Shown: positions 37,205-46,817 of the stretch, in pieces
How positions within the stretch are numbered: position 1 is the stretch's first letter
How the letters are laid out: each line of letters begins with the position of its first letter
Origin: Azospirillum canadense
GTDB taxonomy: Bacteria > Pseudomonadota > Alphaproteobacteria > Azospirillales > Azospirillaceae
Length of the DNA: 64,000 nucleotides
Assembly (NCBI RefSeq): GCF_025961225.1
Contig: NZ_JAOQNG010000007.1
Location: 942,501-1,006,500, forward strand
Direction: 5' to 3'
Program-made: the position numbers and the translations under genes
Notes under the pieces: generated by a model
The model's input: only the letters and a program-made list of their open reading frames with translations
Told to the model about the DNA's origin: nothing
Database searches by the model: none

Positions 37205-37954
37205 ATGACCGACATCTCAGCACGCGCCGGTGAGCTTGACCGTCTGAAGGCGCGCATCCAGGCCTTGCGTGCCAAAACCCTAGAGAACGGCTGCACCGAG
37301 CAGGAGGCGTTGGCGGCCGCGGCGAAGGTCGCCGAACTGCTCGACCAGCACGACCTGTCGCTCAGCGACATCGAGATCCGCGAGGAGGCCTGCGAGCGCG
37401 CCGTCGTCGAGACCCACCGCAAGCAGCGGGTCCCGCTGGACGGCTGCGTGAACGCCATCGCGGTATTCTGCGATTGCCGGGTGTGGCGCAAGAAAAATGG
37501 ATTTGGCGAGTTCCGCTATGTTTTCTTCGGCCTGTCGCCGGACACCACGGTCGCGCAGTACATCACGGACCCGGTGTCGATGGCCATGCACACCGAGGTT
37601 GAGCGGTTCAAGAGGACCAAGGACTATCTGCGCTACCATCCCGACGACCGACGCACGGTCAGCACCTCGTTCCTGCACGGCATGGCGGCATCCGTCGCGG
37701 AGAAACTCGCGGACATGAAGAGCCAGCGCGACGCCGCGAACGCCACCACCGGCCGTGACCTGGTGGTCGTCAAGACAGCCGTCGTCGAGGAGGAACTGGC
37801 CAAGCTCAACTTAAATCTCCGGAAATCTCGCTCGTCCGGGCGGTCGGTGGCGAAGAATGCCTTCGAGGCCGGGCAGACCGCCGGACGAAAGCTCGCCATC
37901 AATCCAGGGGTTTCGGGAGAGGCTGTAGCACGCCTCGCACGGAAGGTCGGCTGA
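37205..37954 (+). CDS. DUF2786-domain protein
   Basis: A 249-residue soluble protein starting MTDISARAGELDRLKARIQA. The N-terminal ~45 residues match the DUF2786 helical pattern (NGCTEQEALAAAAKVAELLD then LSLSDIEIREE). The middle holds AIAVFCDCRVWRKKNGFGEF and YVFFGLSPDTTVAQYI, as in the domain that usually follows. The C-terminus is basic. Such proteins are common on plasmids and phages, with unknown role. Fourteen bases after its stop begins the truncated gene at 37969, so the two formed an operon. Confidence 0.8.
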   Translation: MTDISARAGELDRLKARIQALRAKTLENGCTEQEALAAAAKVAELLDQHDLSLSDIEIREEACERAVVETHRKQRVPLDGCVNAIAVFCDCRVWRKKNGFGEFRYVFFGLSPDTTVAQYITDPVSMAMHTEVERFKRTKDYLRYHPDDRRTVSTSFLHGMAASVAEKLADMKSQRDAANATTGRDLVVVKTAVVEEELAKLNLNLRKSRSSGRSVAKNAFEAGQTAGRKLAINPGVSGEAVARLARKVG

Positions 37955-37968
37955 CGGAGGCGGCTGAA

Positions 37969-38440
37969 ATGGCGAGCGGGCACAAGTGGGCGTTCCGGTC
38001 CAAACTTCGGACCAGCGGCTTCCGATGGCGCGGGTCGAAAACCGCCGTCACGCGGCTGAAGGAGGCTGTGTCGGAGATCAAGACGGTCGCCAAGTCCGAT
38101 CCGTTGACGGCGGGGGAGGGGGCCGTGGTCCTCGCGGAACGGGTCTGGCCCGCCTTCCAGGACATCGACACCTCCTCGGGGGCGCTCGGGCGTGCCGTCA
38201 ACAACGCGCTCGAGGCCGTCATCCCGATTTTGATCGCCGCACCCACCAGCCCGAAGATGCGGGCGGCATGGTTGGAGCGTCTGTACGAGGCGATCCAGGA
38301 CGACGGCGTGCAATACCTCTGGCCGATCGAGGAGCGGTGGGGCGAGATTGCGGTCTATCCGGAACTGATGAACGAGTACGCCGACCGGCTGCTGCCACTG
38401 TTGCGGCGGGTCTGGTCCGGGGAGGTGTGTGCAACGACAA
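37969..38440 (+). pseudogene. Hypothetical gene truncated by a transposon
   Basis: Starting at ATG 37969 behind CGGAGG, about 150 residues of a helical protein are seen (VTRLKEAVSEIKTVAKSDPL, AAWLERLYEAIQDDGVQYLW, NEYADRLLPLLRRVW). After ~38425 the frame runs into transposon sequence and, by chance, stays open into the transposase. The long continuous frame to 40035 is therefore an insertion fusion, not a native protein. The missing 3' part was not found. Confidence 0.65.
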
Positions 38441-40240
38441 TTTCGACGTCCGGCCGCATTGCCTCGCTGAAAATGCTACCCGATAGTAGCCGTTGCCTCA
38501 CGACAAACGTTACTCCGTGCCATGCCACGGGGAGAAGGAACTTGGGGAGACGGTTGAGCATGCCGACACGCCAGGAGCTGATATCGGTGGTTCGGGAGCG
38601 CTACGTGGTGGCCACGCGGATGGAGCGGCGGCGTATTCTGGACGAGTTTGTGTTGGTGACGGGCTACCATCGCAAGCATGCGATCCGCCTGCTGGGCGGC
38701 GCGCCCCGGGCCTGTGGTGGGGGTGCCGGGGAGGCGCGCCGGGTTTATCGGGAGGCGGAGCGCGCGGCGCTGATCGTGCTGTGGGAAGCGGCCGGCCGGA
38801 TCTGCGGCAAGCGGCTGAAGGCGGCGCTGCCGACGCTGGTCGAGGCGATGGAGCGGCATCATCATCTGTGCCTGGAGCCGGAGGTGCGGGCGCGGCTGCT
38901 GGCGATGAGCGCAGCGACCATGGACCGTCTGCTCACCGCTGTGCGGAAGCGGGCCCAGGGAGGGCGACGTCGGCGCATGGTGGTGAACGCGGTGCGCCAG
39001 CAGGTCAAGGTGCGAACGTTCGCGGATTGGGGCGACCCGGCGCCGGGCTGGATGGAGGCCGACTTCGTGGCGCACTGCGGGGCGGTGGCGGCCGGCAGCT
39101 TCGTGCATACCTTGACGCTGACCGACATCGCGAGCGGCTGGACCGAGTGCGTGCCGATCGTGGTGCGCGAGCGCTCGCTGGTGGTAGCGGCGATCCACGC
39201 GCTGCAGAGCGAGCTGCCATTCGCGCTGCGTGGGCTGGACACGGACAACGACAGCGCGTTCATGAACGAGGCGCTGCTGGACTACTGCCGTGGCGCCGGT
39301 ATTGAATTGACCCGGTGCCGGGCCTACCGGAAAAACGACCAGGCGTGGGTCGAGCAGAAGAACGGGGCGGTGGTCCGGCGTCTGGTCGGCTACGGCCGCC
39401 TGGAGGGGGTTGCGGGCGCCCGGCGGCTGTGGCGCCTGTTCCGGGCGGCGCGGCTGTACGTGAACTACTTCCAGCCGTCGTTCAAGCTCAAAGAGAAGAA
39501 GCGGGACGGGGCGCGGGTGAGCAAGCGCTACCACGCGCCGGCAACGCCGTATGAACGCCTGCTGGCGAGCGAGCACGTCGCGGAACCGGAGAAGGAGCGG
39601 CTGCGCGTGGCGTTCGCCGAGCTGGACCCGGTGGCGCTGTTGCGCGACATCCGCGTGGCGCAGGCCGCCTTGGCGGATTCGGCCGGCGCGGAGCCCGCCG
39701 ACGGGGCGGAGGATGGGCTGGCGCCGTTTCTGGCCGGCTTGGCGCGGGCTTGGGAGGACGGCGAGGTGCGGCCGACCCACCGGCGGGCGGCCACAGCGCC
39801 GCGGACGTGGCGGACGCGGGTCGATCCCTTTGAGGAGGTCTGGCCGGTGGTCGAAGGCTGCCTGGAGGCGGAACCGGAGCGAACGGCGCGGGAGCTGCTC
39901 GGGCGGCTCCAAGACGTCTACCCGGAGTGCTTTCCCAACGGACAGCTGCGGACACTTCAGCGGCGGGTCAAGGCGTGGCGCAGCGCCAAGGCGTATGCCT
40001 TGGTCTTCGGCACATCCCGTCCCGCGGCGGCCTGACGGGCGAGACGGCGATCGTCCCGGGCTGCCTGGAGGATGCCACCGTGCTCACTGCGGTCAAGGAC
40101 ACGAGCAAGGCTCGTGCCGCGGGGCGGCGGCCTGCGGCCGTCCTTGACCTCCGCTGCGCGCGATGGCGTTCGGTTCGCAGGTCGGGACGGGAGGATGGTC
40201 ATTCTGGCCGAACCAGAGGATGGAAATCGGCGAACATGCC
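38430..40240 (+). mobile_element. Integrase-type (DDE/rve) insertion sequence, ends approximate
   Basis: The transposase at 38561-40035 is preceded by ~130 non-coding bases and followed by ~200. I could not find convincing inverted repeats, so these limits are estimates from where the host frame loses sense and where the next element (40290) begins. Confidence 0.5.
38561..40035 (+). CDS. Integrase-core (rve) DDE transposase
   Basis: A 491-residue transposase starting MPTRQELISVVRERYVVATR, with an N-terminal HTH (RRRILDEFVLVTGYHRKHAI). The rve core has Asp in GWMEADFVAHCGAVAAGSF, Asp in LRGLDTDNDSAFMNEALLDY and Glu in KNDQAWVEQKNGAVVRRLVG. The tail contains YFQPSFKLKEKKRDGARVSK. Similar proteins are usually placed in ISNCY-like groups; I cannot name the IS family. 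An alternative upstream start at 37969 would fuse it to host sequence and is rejected. Confidence 0.85.
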
Positions 40241-40289
40241 TGGGCAAGCTGACGCCTGCCCGTCACCGGAGACGTCACCTCTGCCGCCG

Positions 40290-41910
40290 CTAGCCGGGAT
40301 TATGCACCGGGGTTGGCGGGTGTAGCGGCATCCGTTGAGCGGCCGTAGGATTTGGGTGCTGACGCCAACTCCTGCCGTTTTCGGAGCGCCCACCCGCCAT
40401 GGTTGATCCTACGCTGCCGCTGCCCGGTCTGTCACCCCTGGCTGGAAAGCCGGTGATCGGGCGCTTTGATGGTGGCCGCTTGTCCTCCGATGGCGGGCTG
40501 CTGGTCCTGCGCGAGGTCGAACAGCGGCTGCGCGTGGCCGAACGGCTGGCCGCCTGCCTCAAGGATCCGCGCGATCCCACGCGCACCGTGCATCCGTTGG
40601 CCGACATCATCGGATTCCGCCTGCTGGCCATCGCGGCGGGCTACGAGGACGGCAACGATGCCGACAGTCTGCGCTCCGATCCGCTGTTCAAAATGGCCCT
40701 GGAGCGGCTGCCGTCCGAGCGCGACCTGTGCTCGCAAGCCACCATCTCGCGCCTGGAGAACCTGCCGGATACCCGTGCCTTGCTGCGCATGGGCCGGGCC
40801 ATGGTCGATCTCTACTGCGCGTCGTTCCGCCACGTGCCCAAGCGCATCGTGCTGGATGTGGACGACACCTTCGACACGGTGCATGGCGGCCAGCAGTTGC
40901 GCCTGTTCAACGCCCATTACGACGAGTACGGCTTCCAGCCCATCGTCGTCTTTGACGGCGATGGGCGCTTCGTCACCGCCGTGCTGCGCCCGGCCAAGCG
41001 GCCCAAGGGCACCGAGATCCGCGCCTTCCTGCGCCGCCTGCTCCGTGCCCTTCGGGCGAATTGGCCGCACACCGAGATCCTGCTCCGTGGTGACGGTCAT
41101 TACGCCTGCCCGGAGGTGCTGGACTGGTGTGAGGGCGAGAGGATCGACTACGTGCTGGGCTTACCGACCAGCCGCACCTTGCGCCGTCACGTCACCACGC
41201 TGGAGGCCAGCACCGCCGCCCGCTTCCAGGCCACGCCCGGAGCCGACAAGGTGCGCCGCTTCAAGGAGTTCTACGACGGCGCCAGCACCTGGAGCCGGGT
41301 GAGGCGCATCGTCGCGCGCGTCGAGGCCGGAGGCCAGGGCACCGACACCCGCTTCATCGTCACCAACCTGCGCCATGGCACGGGACGCTGGCTGTACGAG
41401 GTTTTGTACTGCGCGAGGGGACAGGCGGAAAATCATATAAAAGCGTGGAAAGCCCATCTCGCTGCTGACCGCACCTCCTGCACCAAGGCGATGGCCAACC
41501 AGTTCCGCCTCTTTCTGCACGCCGGGGCGTACTGGCTGCTGTGGAGCCTGCGCTCACTGATGCCCAAACGCTCCCGCTGGCGCACGGTGCAGTTCGACAC
41601 CTTGCGTCTGCGTTTGGTGAAGATCGCCGCGCGGATCGTGGAGATGAAGACGCAGATCAAGGTCCACCTGCCGACCAGCGCCCCCGATCAGGCGATCATC
41701 CATCTCGCCCTCGGCCGTCTGCCGCGGCTGATCACTTGAACACCGGGGCAGCGTGCCCCAGCCGTCACCCACTCCCGTCCACCGCCAACTCCACCGACCT
41801 CACGCCGCCAGCAGCGCGGCGACTGAGGGCGCATGCCCCTGCAACCCCACGCTGAACATCTCCGCTCGGTGGCCAGCCCGCGCCTCACTCCGGTGAATAA
41901 AGGCGGCTAG
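40290..41910 (+). mobile_element. IS1380-family element (~1.62 kb)
   Basis: The left end CTAGCCGGGATTATGCACCG and the complement of the right end CTAGCCGCCTTTATTCACCG match at 16 of 20 positions. They enclose one intact transposase. No target duplication was resolved. Confidence 0.75.
40399..41739 (+). CDS. IS1380-family transposase
   Basis: A 446-residue protein. Family features are GGRLSSDGGLLVLREVEQRL, ATISRLENLPDTRALLRM, the catalytic Asp run IVLDVDDTFDTVHGGQQL, the second Asp in ILLRGDGHYACPEVLDWC, and the C-terminal ARGQAENHIKAWKAHLAADR with the Glu. The frame is intact. Confidence 0.94.
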   Translation: MVDPTLPLPGLSPLAGKPVIGRFDGGRLSSDGGLLVLREVEQRLRVAERLAACLKDPRDPTRTVHPLADIIGFRLLAIAAGYEDGNDADSLRSDPLFKMALERLPSERDLCSQATISRLENLPDTRALLRMGRAMVDLYCASFRHVPKRIVLDVDDTFDTVHGGQQLRLFNAHYDEYGFQPIVVFDGDGRFVTAVLRPAKRPKGTEIRAFLRRLLRALRANWPHTEILLRGDGHYACPEVLDWCEGERIDYVLGLPTSRTLRRHVTTLEASTAARFQATPGADKVRRFKEFYDGASTWSRVRRIVARVEAGGQGTDTRFIVTNLRHGTGRWLYEVLYCARGQAENHIKAWKAHLAADRTSCTKAMANQFRLFLHAGAYWLLWSLRSLMPKRSRWRTVQFDTLRLRLVKIAARIVEMKTQIKVHLPTSAPDQAIIHLALGRLPRLIT

Positions 41911-42055
41911 ACGATTGCCGGTTACGGCTGGGCGGCAATTGGCGCCGAGTAGCAGTTCTTGGTGCGGCAATACGGCCGGTCAGTGTAATTGGCGCCGTGC
42001 AGTAAGACGGGTCAATCAACGCCTACCGGAGCGCGAGGAACCTCCGCAGATGGGA

Positions 42056-43768
42056 TCAACCGGCTAGCCCTGCACCCTGAACGGAAAACGACAGTCGTAG
42101 GCTCGTACCGGCGTTGACCTCCCACTCAGGCGCTGCCCCAATCTGTTCAGCGAGCATAGCAATCAGTTGGAGACCGGATGACCGCGTCCGGTTCGCCGGC
42201 ATGCCAATGCCATTGTCGGCCAACCGCAGCCGGACCGGACCGGCGGCGGGCACGTCCAATTCAAGCGTAATCGTCCCGGCGCCGTGCGGGAACGCATGCT
42301 TGGCGCTGTTGGTGACGAACTCGTTGGCGATCAGCCCGAGCGAAACGGCCGCGTTGTGATCGACGTACACCGCACCGACGCTCACCTTCAGTGCCAGCTC
42401 TCCAGCGAGGCTTCGGCCGTAAAGGGCAACGGAGTTCCCGCAGAGTTCCCGCAGGTAGCTCCCCAACTCAACCGTGCCAACTTGGCTGGCCTCGTAGAGC
42501 CGACTGTGGACGAGGCGAAGCGCTTCGACGCGACCTTGCAACTCCTCCAGGATGCGGCGGGTCTCGGTGCTGCTGGTTTGGCCGCTTTCCAGGGCGATTA
42601 GGCTCAGGATCGCCTGGAGGTCGTTCTTCACCCGGTGCTGGAGTTCCCGCATCGCCGTCGTCCGGCGTTCTTCCGCCTCCCGCAGATGCACGTTGGCGCA
42701 CCGCACCGAATCGTACACCGAAGCCACTTCTGCCACATCGGTGTGCGGCAAGGGCGGCAACACTGCGCCCGGCTCCTGGATCGCTTCCACGATCCGGGCC
42801 AGTCCGGCCACCGACCGGGACAGGCGACGGGCGTAGCGCCGCACCAGGAGGGCGGCGACGCCGAGTGCCCCGAGGCTCACCGCCGCCGCTAGCCACAGCG
42901 ACCGGCGCAGCGGTGTTTCAAACACGGATGATGGAGCGGCAAACGCAACAGTCCATCCCGAAACCGCCGACCGGGAGAAGGCGAGCGTCAACGCCCCGCC
43001 CTCCAGAGCGGGACCTTCCGCGCGCCCCTCTGGTGCTGTCTGTATGGCTTCCCGAACCCAACCTGGGGCCGGCTTGCCAACGAACTGTTCGGCGGCGCGC
43101 GTACGAGCAATGACAATGCCAGTCCGATCGATGATCCCCGCTACCCAGCTGGAAGCCAGCTCCTGATTCTGGAGAAACTTTTCCCACTTGGATACCGTGA
43201 CCACCGCGATCAGCACGAAGCGCTTGCCGTCCTTCGCTTGGACGGGAACGCCCACCGCCGCGACGGGCGAATCGATGAGCGAGCTGCGCAGGAGATTGGA
43301 AACCTGTGGGCGATCGGCGGCCAGCACCTCGTCCAGCAGAGGTGCGAGGGAGTTCGTCGTGGGCATCGGCGCCCCGTACGGCATGGCTGTGGTGAAGACC
43401 ATCGTCCCCGCGGCGTCGCGAAGCGTCACGTGCGACCAGTAGGGGTGCTTGGTCATGACGCCCTGGGCGATGCGGTAGAGCCGCGCCGGATCGTCGTCCT
43501 CCGCCAGCGCCATGCCGAGGCTTTCAAGGGCGGTCGTGGTCACAAGCAGCTGCTGATCGAGAGCAACGGCGATGGCCCGGACCGTTCTGACCATCTCCGT
43601 CTCGGCGAACCGCCGCTGAGACGCCATGTTCCAAGCCACTAGGCCCATGGCGATCAGGGCCATCGACGCCAAGGCCACGATCACAATGCGGAGAAGACAA
43701 GAACTGATGTTGTGCCTTGCCGTCACGCCATGAGATATCCAAGCGCCCCGAGAAACCCACACACTCAT
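42056..43768 (-). CDS. Membrane-bound sensor histidine kinase (HisKA_2 type)
   Basis: A 570-residue kinase starting at ATG 43768. TM1 is about residues 25-50 (IVIVALASMALIAMGLVAW). A periplasmic Cache-like sensor spans ~50-290 with VMTKHPYWSHVTLRDAAGTM, and TM2 is SLWLAAAVSLGALGVAALLV. After a HAMP-like linker come HisKA_2 with His378 in RELQHRVKNDLQAILSLI and an HATPase with GLIANEFVTNSAKHAFPHG and LRLADNGIGMP. This class often feeds response regulators of the general stress response or chemotaxis type. No partner regulator is adjacent. Confidence 0.9.
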   Translation of the reverse strand: MSVWVSRGAWISHGVTARHNISSCLLRIVIVALASMALIAMGLVAWNMASQRRFAETEMVRTVRAIAVALDQQLLVTTTALESLGMALAEDDDPARLYRIAQGVMTKHPYWSHVTLRDAAGTMVFTTAMPYGAPMPTTNSLAPLLDEVLAADRPQVSNLLRSSLIDSPVAAVGVPVQAKDGKRFVLIAVVTVSKWEKFLQNQELASSWVAGIIDRTGIVIARTRAAEQFVGKPAPGWVREAIQTAPEGRAEGPALEGGALTLAFSRSAVSGWTVAFAAPSSVFETPLRRSLWLAAAVSLGALGVAALLVRRYARRLSRSVAGLARIVEAIQEPGAVLPPLPHTDVAEVASVYDSVRCANVHLREAEERRTTAMRELQHRVKNDLQAILSLIALESGQTSSTETRRILEELQGRVEALRLVHSRLYEASQVGTVELGSYLRELCGNSVALYGRSLAGELALKVSVGAVYVDHNAAVSLGLIANEFVTNSAKHAFPHGAGTITLELDVPAAGPVRLRLADNGIGMPANRTRSSGLQLIAMLAEQIGAAPEWEVNAGTSLRLSFSVQGAGLAG

Positions 43769-44057
43769 GTTCGCCAACCCAATAGCGGAAGCGTTGCGGT
43801 TACATGATCATCCCCGCTGATGGTTGCAGCTGAAACTGTTAATAACCACTTAACACCAATGGGAACTCGCATTTTGTTGCATTATCAAAAAACGGATTCT
43901 CCCCAAATGGCCGAGTGCCACCTGAATATCGCAAGCATTCAACGCAATGCATACCGCAAGTTTGCAGGATATTTTAGTTGCTTTGCAAAATGGATGCCCG
44001 ACAACCGCCGTCCCGGAAAGCCAAGGGCTTTGGTGTCGTGCTCCCCAGCTGCTTCGG

Positions 44058-44870
44058 ATGGAACGTTTTGAACTGACGGATGCGCAGTGGGCGCAGTTGG
44101 AGCCGCGGCTCCCTCCCGAGAAGCCGCGTACCGGGCGGCCAAACCATTCTCATCGCCGTATCCTCAACGGCATTCTCTGGATCAATCGCACCGGGGCGCC
44201 GTGGAAGGACCTGCCGGACCACTATGGCCCGGTCGGCACGGTGTCGAGCCGGTTCTACCGCTGGCGCAGGGCCGGGGTCTGGCAGCGCACTTTGGAAGCA
44301 TTGCAGGCGCGCGCCGATCGCCAAGGGCGGGTGGATTGGTCCCTGCACTTCCTGGACAGCACGATTGTTCGTGCTCATCAGCATGCCGCTGGTGCTCGGA
44401 AAGTCGAGTGGTGCTCTGACGACGAGGCGCTGGGACGGTCGCGCGGTGGCTACTCCACAAAGTTCCACGTGCGCGCCGAGGGCCTTGGCAAGCCAGTGAC
44501 CTTCTGGCTGACCGGCGGCGAAGTTCATGACAGCAAGGCGTTTGCCAGGCTAATGGGGACCGGCTGGACCAAGCGGTTGGGTCGTGGGCGTCCGCGCCTC
44601 AAGCCCGACAGGCTGGCCGCCGATAAGGCCTACAGCAGTGGCGCCATCCGTTTGGCCCTGCGCCGACGTGGCATCCAGTCGGTACTCCCAACCAAAAGCA
44701 ACGAACGCCCGGCCGCCACCTTCGACCGCGACGCCTATCGGGAACGTAACCGTGTCGAGCGGTTGATCAACAAATTGAAACAGTATCGTCGAATCGCCAC
44801 ACGGCATGAGAAGCGCGCCGTCAACTATCTCGCTATGATCACCATCGCGGCGATCCTTCTATGGCTCTGA
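44058..44870 (+). CDS. IS5-family transposase
   Basis: A 270-residue transposase starting MERFELTDAQWAQLEPRL at ATG 44058. It has GILWINRTGAPWKDLPDHYG, Asp in LHFLDSTIVRAHQHAAGARK, Asp in RLAADKAYSSGAIRLAL, and Glu in RERNRVERLINKLKQYRRIA. The frame is intact. The flanks (43769-44057 and after 44870) hold its ends, but I could not fix the repeats; the upstream ~290 bases also contain the kinase promoter. Confidence 0.92.
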   Translation: MERFELTDAQWAQLEPRLPPEKPRTGRPNHSHRRILNGILWINRTGAPWKDLPDHYGPVGTVSSRFYRWRRAGVWQRTLEALQARADRQGRVDWSLHFLDSTIVRAHQHAAGARKVEWCSDDEALGRSRGGYSTKFHVRAEGLGKPVTFWLTGGEVHDSKAFARLMGTGWTKRLGRGRPRLKPDRLAADKAYSSGAIRLALRRRGIQSVLPTKSNERPAATFDRDAYRERNRVERLINKLKQYRRIATRHEKRAVNYLAMITIAAILLWL

Positions 44871-45112
44871 CCTTTGCATACGCGCCCGTGGGCTGAACTT
44901 GACGGATCGTGTTGTCTGTAGATCAGTAGAACTGCGGCATGTTGGCGCTCCTGCCGGTGTGCGCGCCCGCACACGTCATAAAACACGTTTTTTGCATGCG
45001 CGTATGACGTCCGGCCCCGGTCTCGACTTGAGCCCGCTCTACCACCACCGAGCAGAGCGTCGAGGCGATCGCCGCCGACGGCTGGATCTTCGATTGGACC
45101 ACGAGGAGTGCC

Positions 45113-45433
45113 ATGACCATCACGGCCCGCGAACTGGCGCTGCGCGCCTACGCCGATCTCGTCGAGAGCATCGCCAGCATCCAGCAGCGCATCGTGCTGC
45201 GCAAGCTGCTGGAGGCCGAGTTCGGCGACGCCGCGCTCGACCCGCATCCGGTCTTCCGCCCTCCGACCGGTGCGCTCGTCCGCTCGCCCGAATTTCGCCG
45301 CATCGCCGAGGTGTCCGACCGCGAGGACTTGGAGCGCTACACCGCGATGGCACGCGAGTTGGAGCCATATCTGGAGGCGGGCGACACCGATCTCGCCGAG
45401 TTCATCGCCAGCCTAAAGCAGCGAGGGTCATAA
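45113..45433 (+). CDS. Hypothetical 106-residue protein
   Basis: ATG 45113 is preceded by GAGGAG. The protein is hydrophilic and mostly helical: LALRAYADLVESIASIQQRI, VLRKLLEAEFGDAALDPHP, then LERYTAMARELEPYLEAGD. There are no Cys residues and no recognised domain. Composition and ribosome site support a real gene. About 210 bases separate it from the DUF416 fusion gene on the same strand. Confidence 0.65.
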   Translation: MTITARELALRAYADLVESIASIQQRIVLRKLLEAEFGDAALDPHPVFRPPTGALVRSPEFRRIAEVSDREDLERYTAMARELEPYLEAGDTDLAEFIASLKQRGS

Positions 45434-45642
45434 GCGGCTGGGCCGTTCACGCATGGGGCGCTCCTCGCGCACCGGGCTGTGTAGCGTTGAACAGCCCTGG
45501 GGTTGAATGGCGAGATGGCGCGCATTCGCTGAGCTACGAATGATACGATCCGTCTGGGTCGGCCCATCAGCTTGGTTGGTGTCCGTCACGCCATGGGCGT
45601 GGGGAGGTCCCACTGTGGCGCGCGACTTGGAGGACAACGACG

Positions 45643-46674
45643 ATGGAACCCGAGTTTGATACTGAGGGGGTGAGGGCGCGCTTACAGGCCTTGGATCGTT
45701 GGCAGGTAATCGCCTTCGGGCTGGCCTTGGCCGAGCGCATGCTGCCGGAATACACGATCTGTTCGCGCCGGTATGGATGGCCGGGACGCGACGCGCTCCG
45801 CTCCGCGCTGGACCGGGCGTGGCTGGAACTCGGCCGCGGCGCGGAGCCGGTCGATCTGTCCGCCCTCGCCAAGGCGTGTGAAGATTCCCTTCCGGACTCG
45901 GACATCATCGACAGCGGTGATGAGCAACGCGGGGTGAATGCCGGGGATGCCATGGCCTTTCTCATGAGAGCGCTGGCGGGGGCCGCGGTAGAGAGCGTGG
46001 CGGAGATGGCGGCGCTGGCTCACCACAACGCCGAGCTCGTCGCCCAAGACCACCATGAGGACATGAACTTCCAAGAGCCCGCCTATTGGCGGACAATCCA
46101 CGCGCACCCTGCGGTACAGACAGAGCTGGGTCGGCAGCGCGAGGACCTGGAGCTCTTGGCGGCATGGCGCTCCGGCTTTGGGGCGGCGTTGCCGATCCTG
46201 GCGACCCGGTGGCGGGGTGACGATCAGCGAGCGACCGGTGATGGAGACGCTGGAGAGGGTGACGGGGATCTCGCGGCTTGGCGCGCGGCGCTGCTCGAGC
46301 GAGCGGGGGGATGGCTGACGCTCACCGAGGCGGCGTCGGCCACGCGCAGGACCTGGCAGTGGGTGCACTATCAGCATTGCAGGGGCCGCGCGCTGGCCCT
46401 GGTGCACAACGGTGAATTGGTCTTGCCAAAGCTCCAGTTCACCGATGGCGAGGGCGAGGCGTCCGGGAAGAGCGTCATCCTACCGGGGGTCGGCACGGTG
46501 GTGAGGCTGTTCCGCATCGCGAGAGCGGACGGATGGTCCGCACTCCAATTTCTCGTCGAGGTGGATGCCACCCTGGGACAGGCCCCGTTCGAAGTGCTGA
46601 GGATCCGCGAGGTTGACGCCGTCAACGCTGTCGAGCATGCGGCCAAGGCCCACCTGGCCGTGCCCAAAGACTGA
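45643..46674 (+). CDS. DUF416-like protein fused to an HTH/Xre-antitoxin-like C-terminus
   Basis: A 343-residue protein starting MEPEFDTEGVRARLQALDRW. Residues ~1-185 resemble DUF416 (YjaG-like): WQVIAFGLALAERMLPEYTI, AMAFLMRALAGAAVESVAEM and QTELGRQREDLELL. After an acidic linker (~200-225), residues ~235-340 resemble the excisionase-like HTH plus toxin-binding domain of Xre/MbcA/ParS antitoxins: LTLTEAASATRRTWQWVHYQ, ELVLPKLQF, VILPGVGTVVRLF and LGQAPFEVLRIREVDAVNAV. No RES or other toxin gene is next to it. The fusion may be a DNA-binding regulator; the function is unknown. Confidence 0.7.
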   Translation: MEPEFDTEGVRARLQALDRWQVIAFGLALAERMLPEYTICSRRYGWPGRDALRSALDRAWLELGRGAEPVDLSALAKACEDSLPDSDIIDSGDEQRGVNAGDAMAFLMRALAGAAVESVAEMAALAHHNAELVAQDHHEDMNFQEPAYWRTIHAHPAVQTELGRQREDLELLAAWRSGFGAALPILATRWRGDDQRATGDGDAGEGDGDLAAWRAALLERAGGWLTLTEAASATRRTWQWVHYQHCRGRALALVHNGELVLPKLQFTDGEGEASGKSVILPGVGTVVRLFRIARADGWSALQFLVEVDATLGQAPFEVLRIREVDAVNAVEHAAKAHLAVPKD

Positions 46675-46817
46675 CGAGCGCATACTGGCGTTCGGCTCCG
46701 AATCGGTTTGGCGACAAGGCCTTGCACACGCAAGGACTTGGCAGCTAAGCAGCCAGGACATCTGACGTCTCTCCAAGGTCCTCCACCGCTCCCGGTCAGC
46801 TTTCCGTAGCCCCCACC

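Noticed and set aside
37969..40035. A 688-residue fusion of a hypothetical protein with a transposase
   Set aside because: The frame is continuous only because the insertion kept it open; the transposase has its own natural start at 38561.
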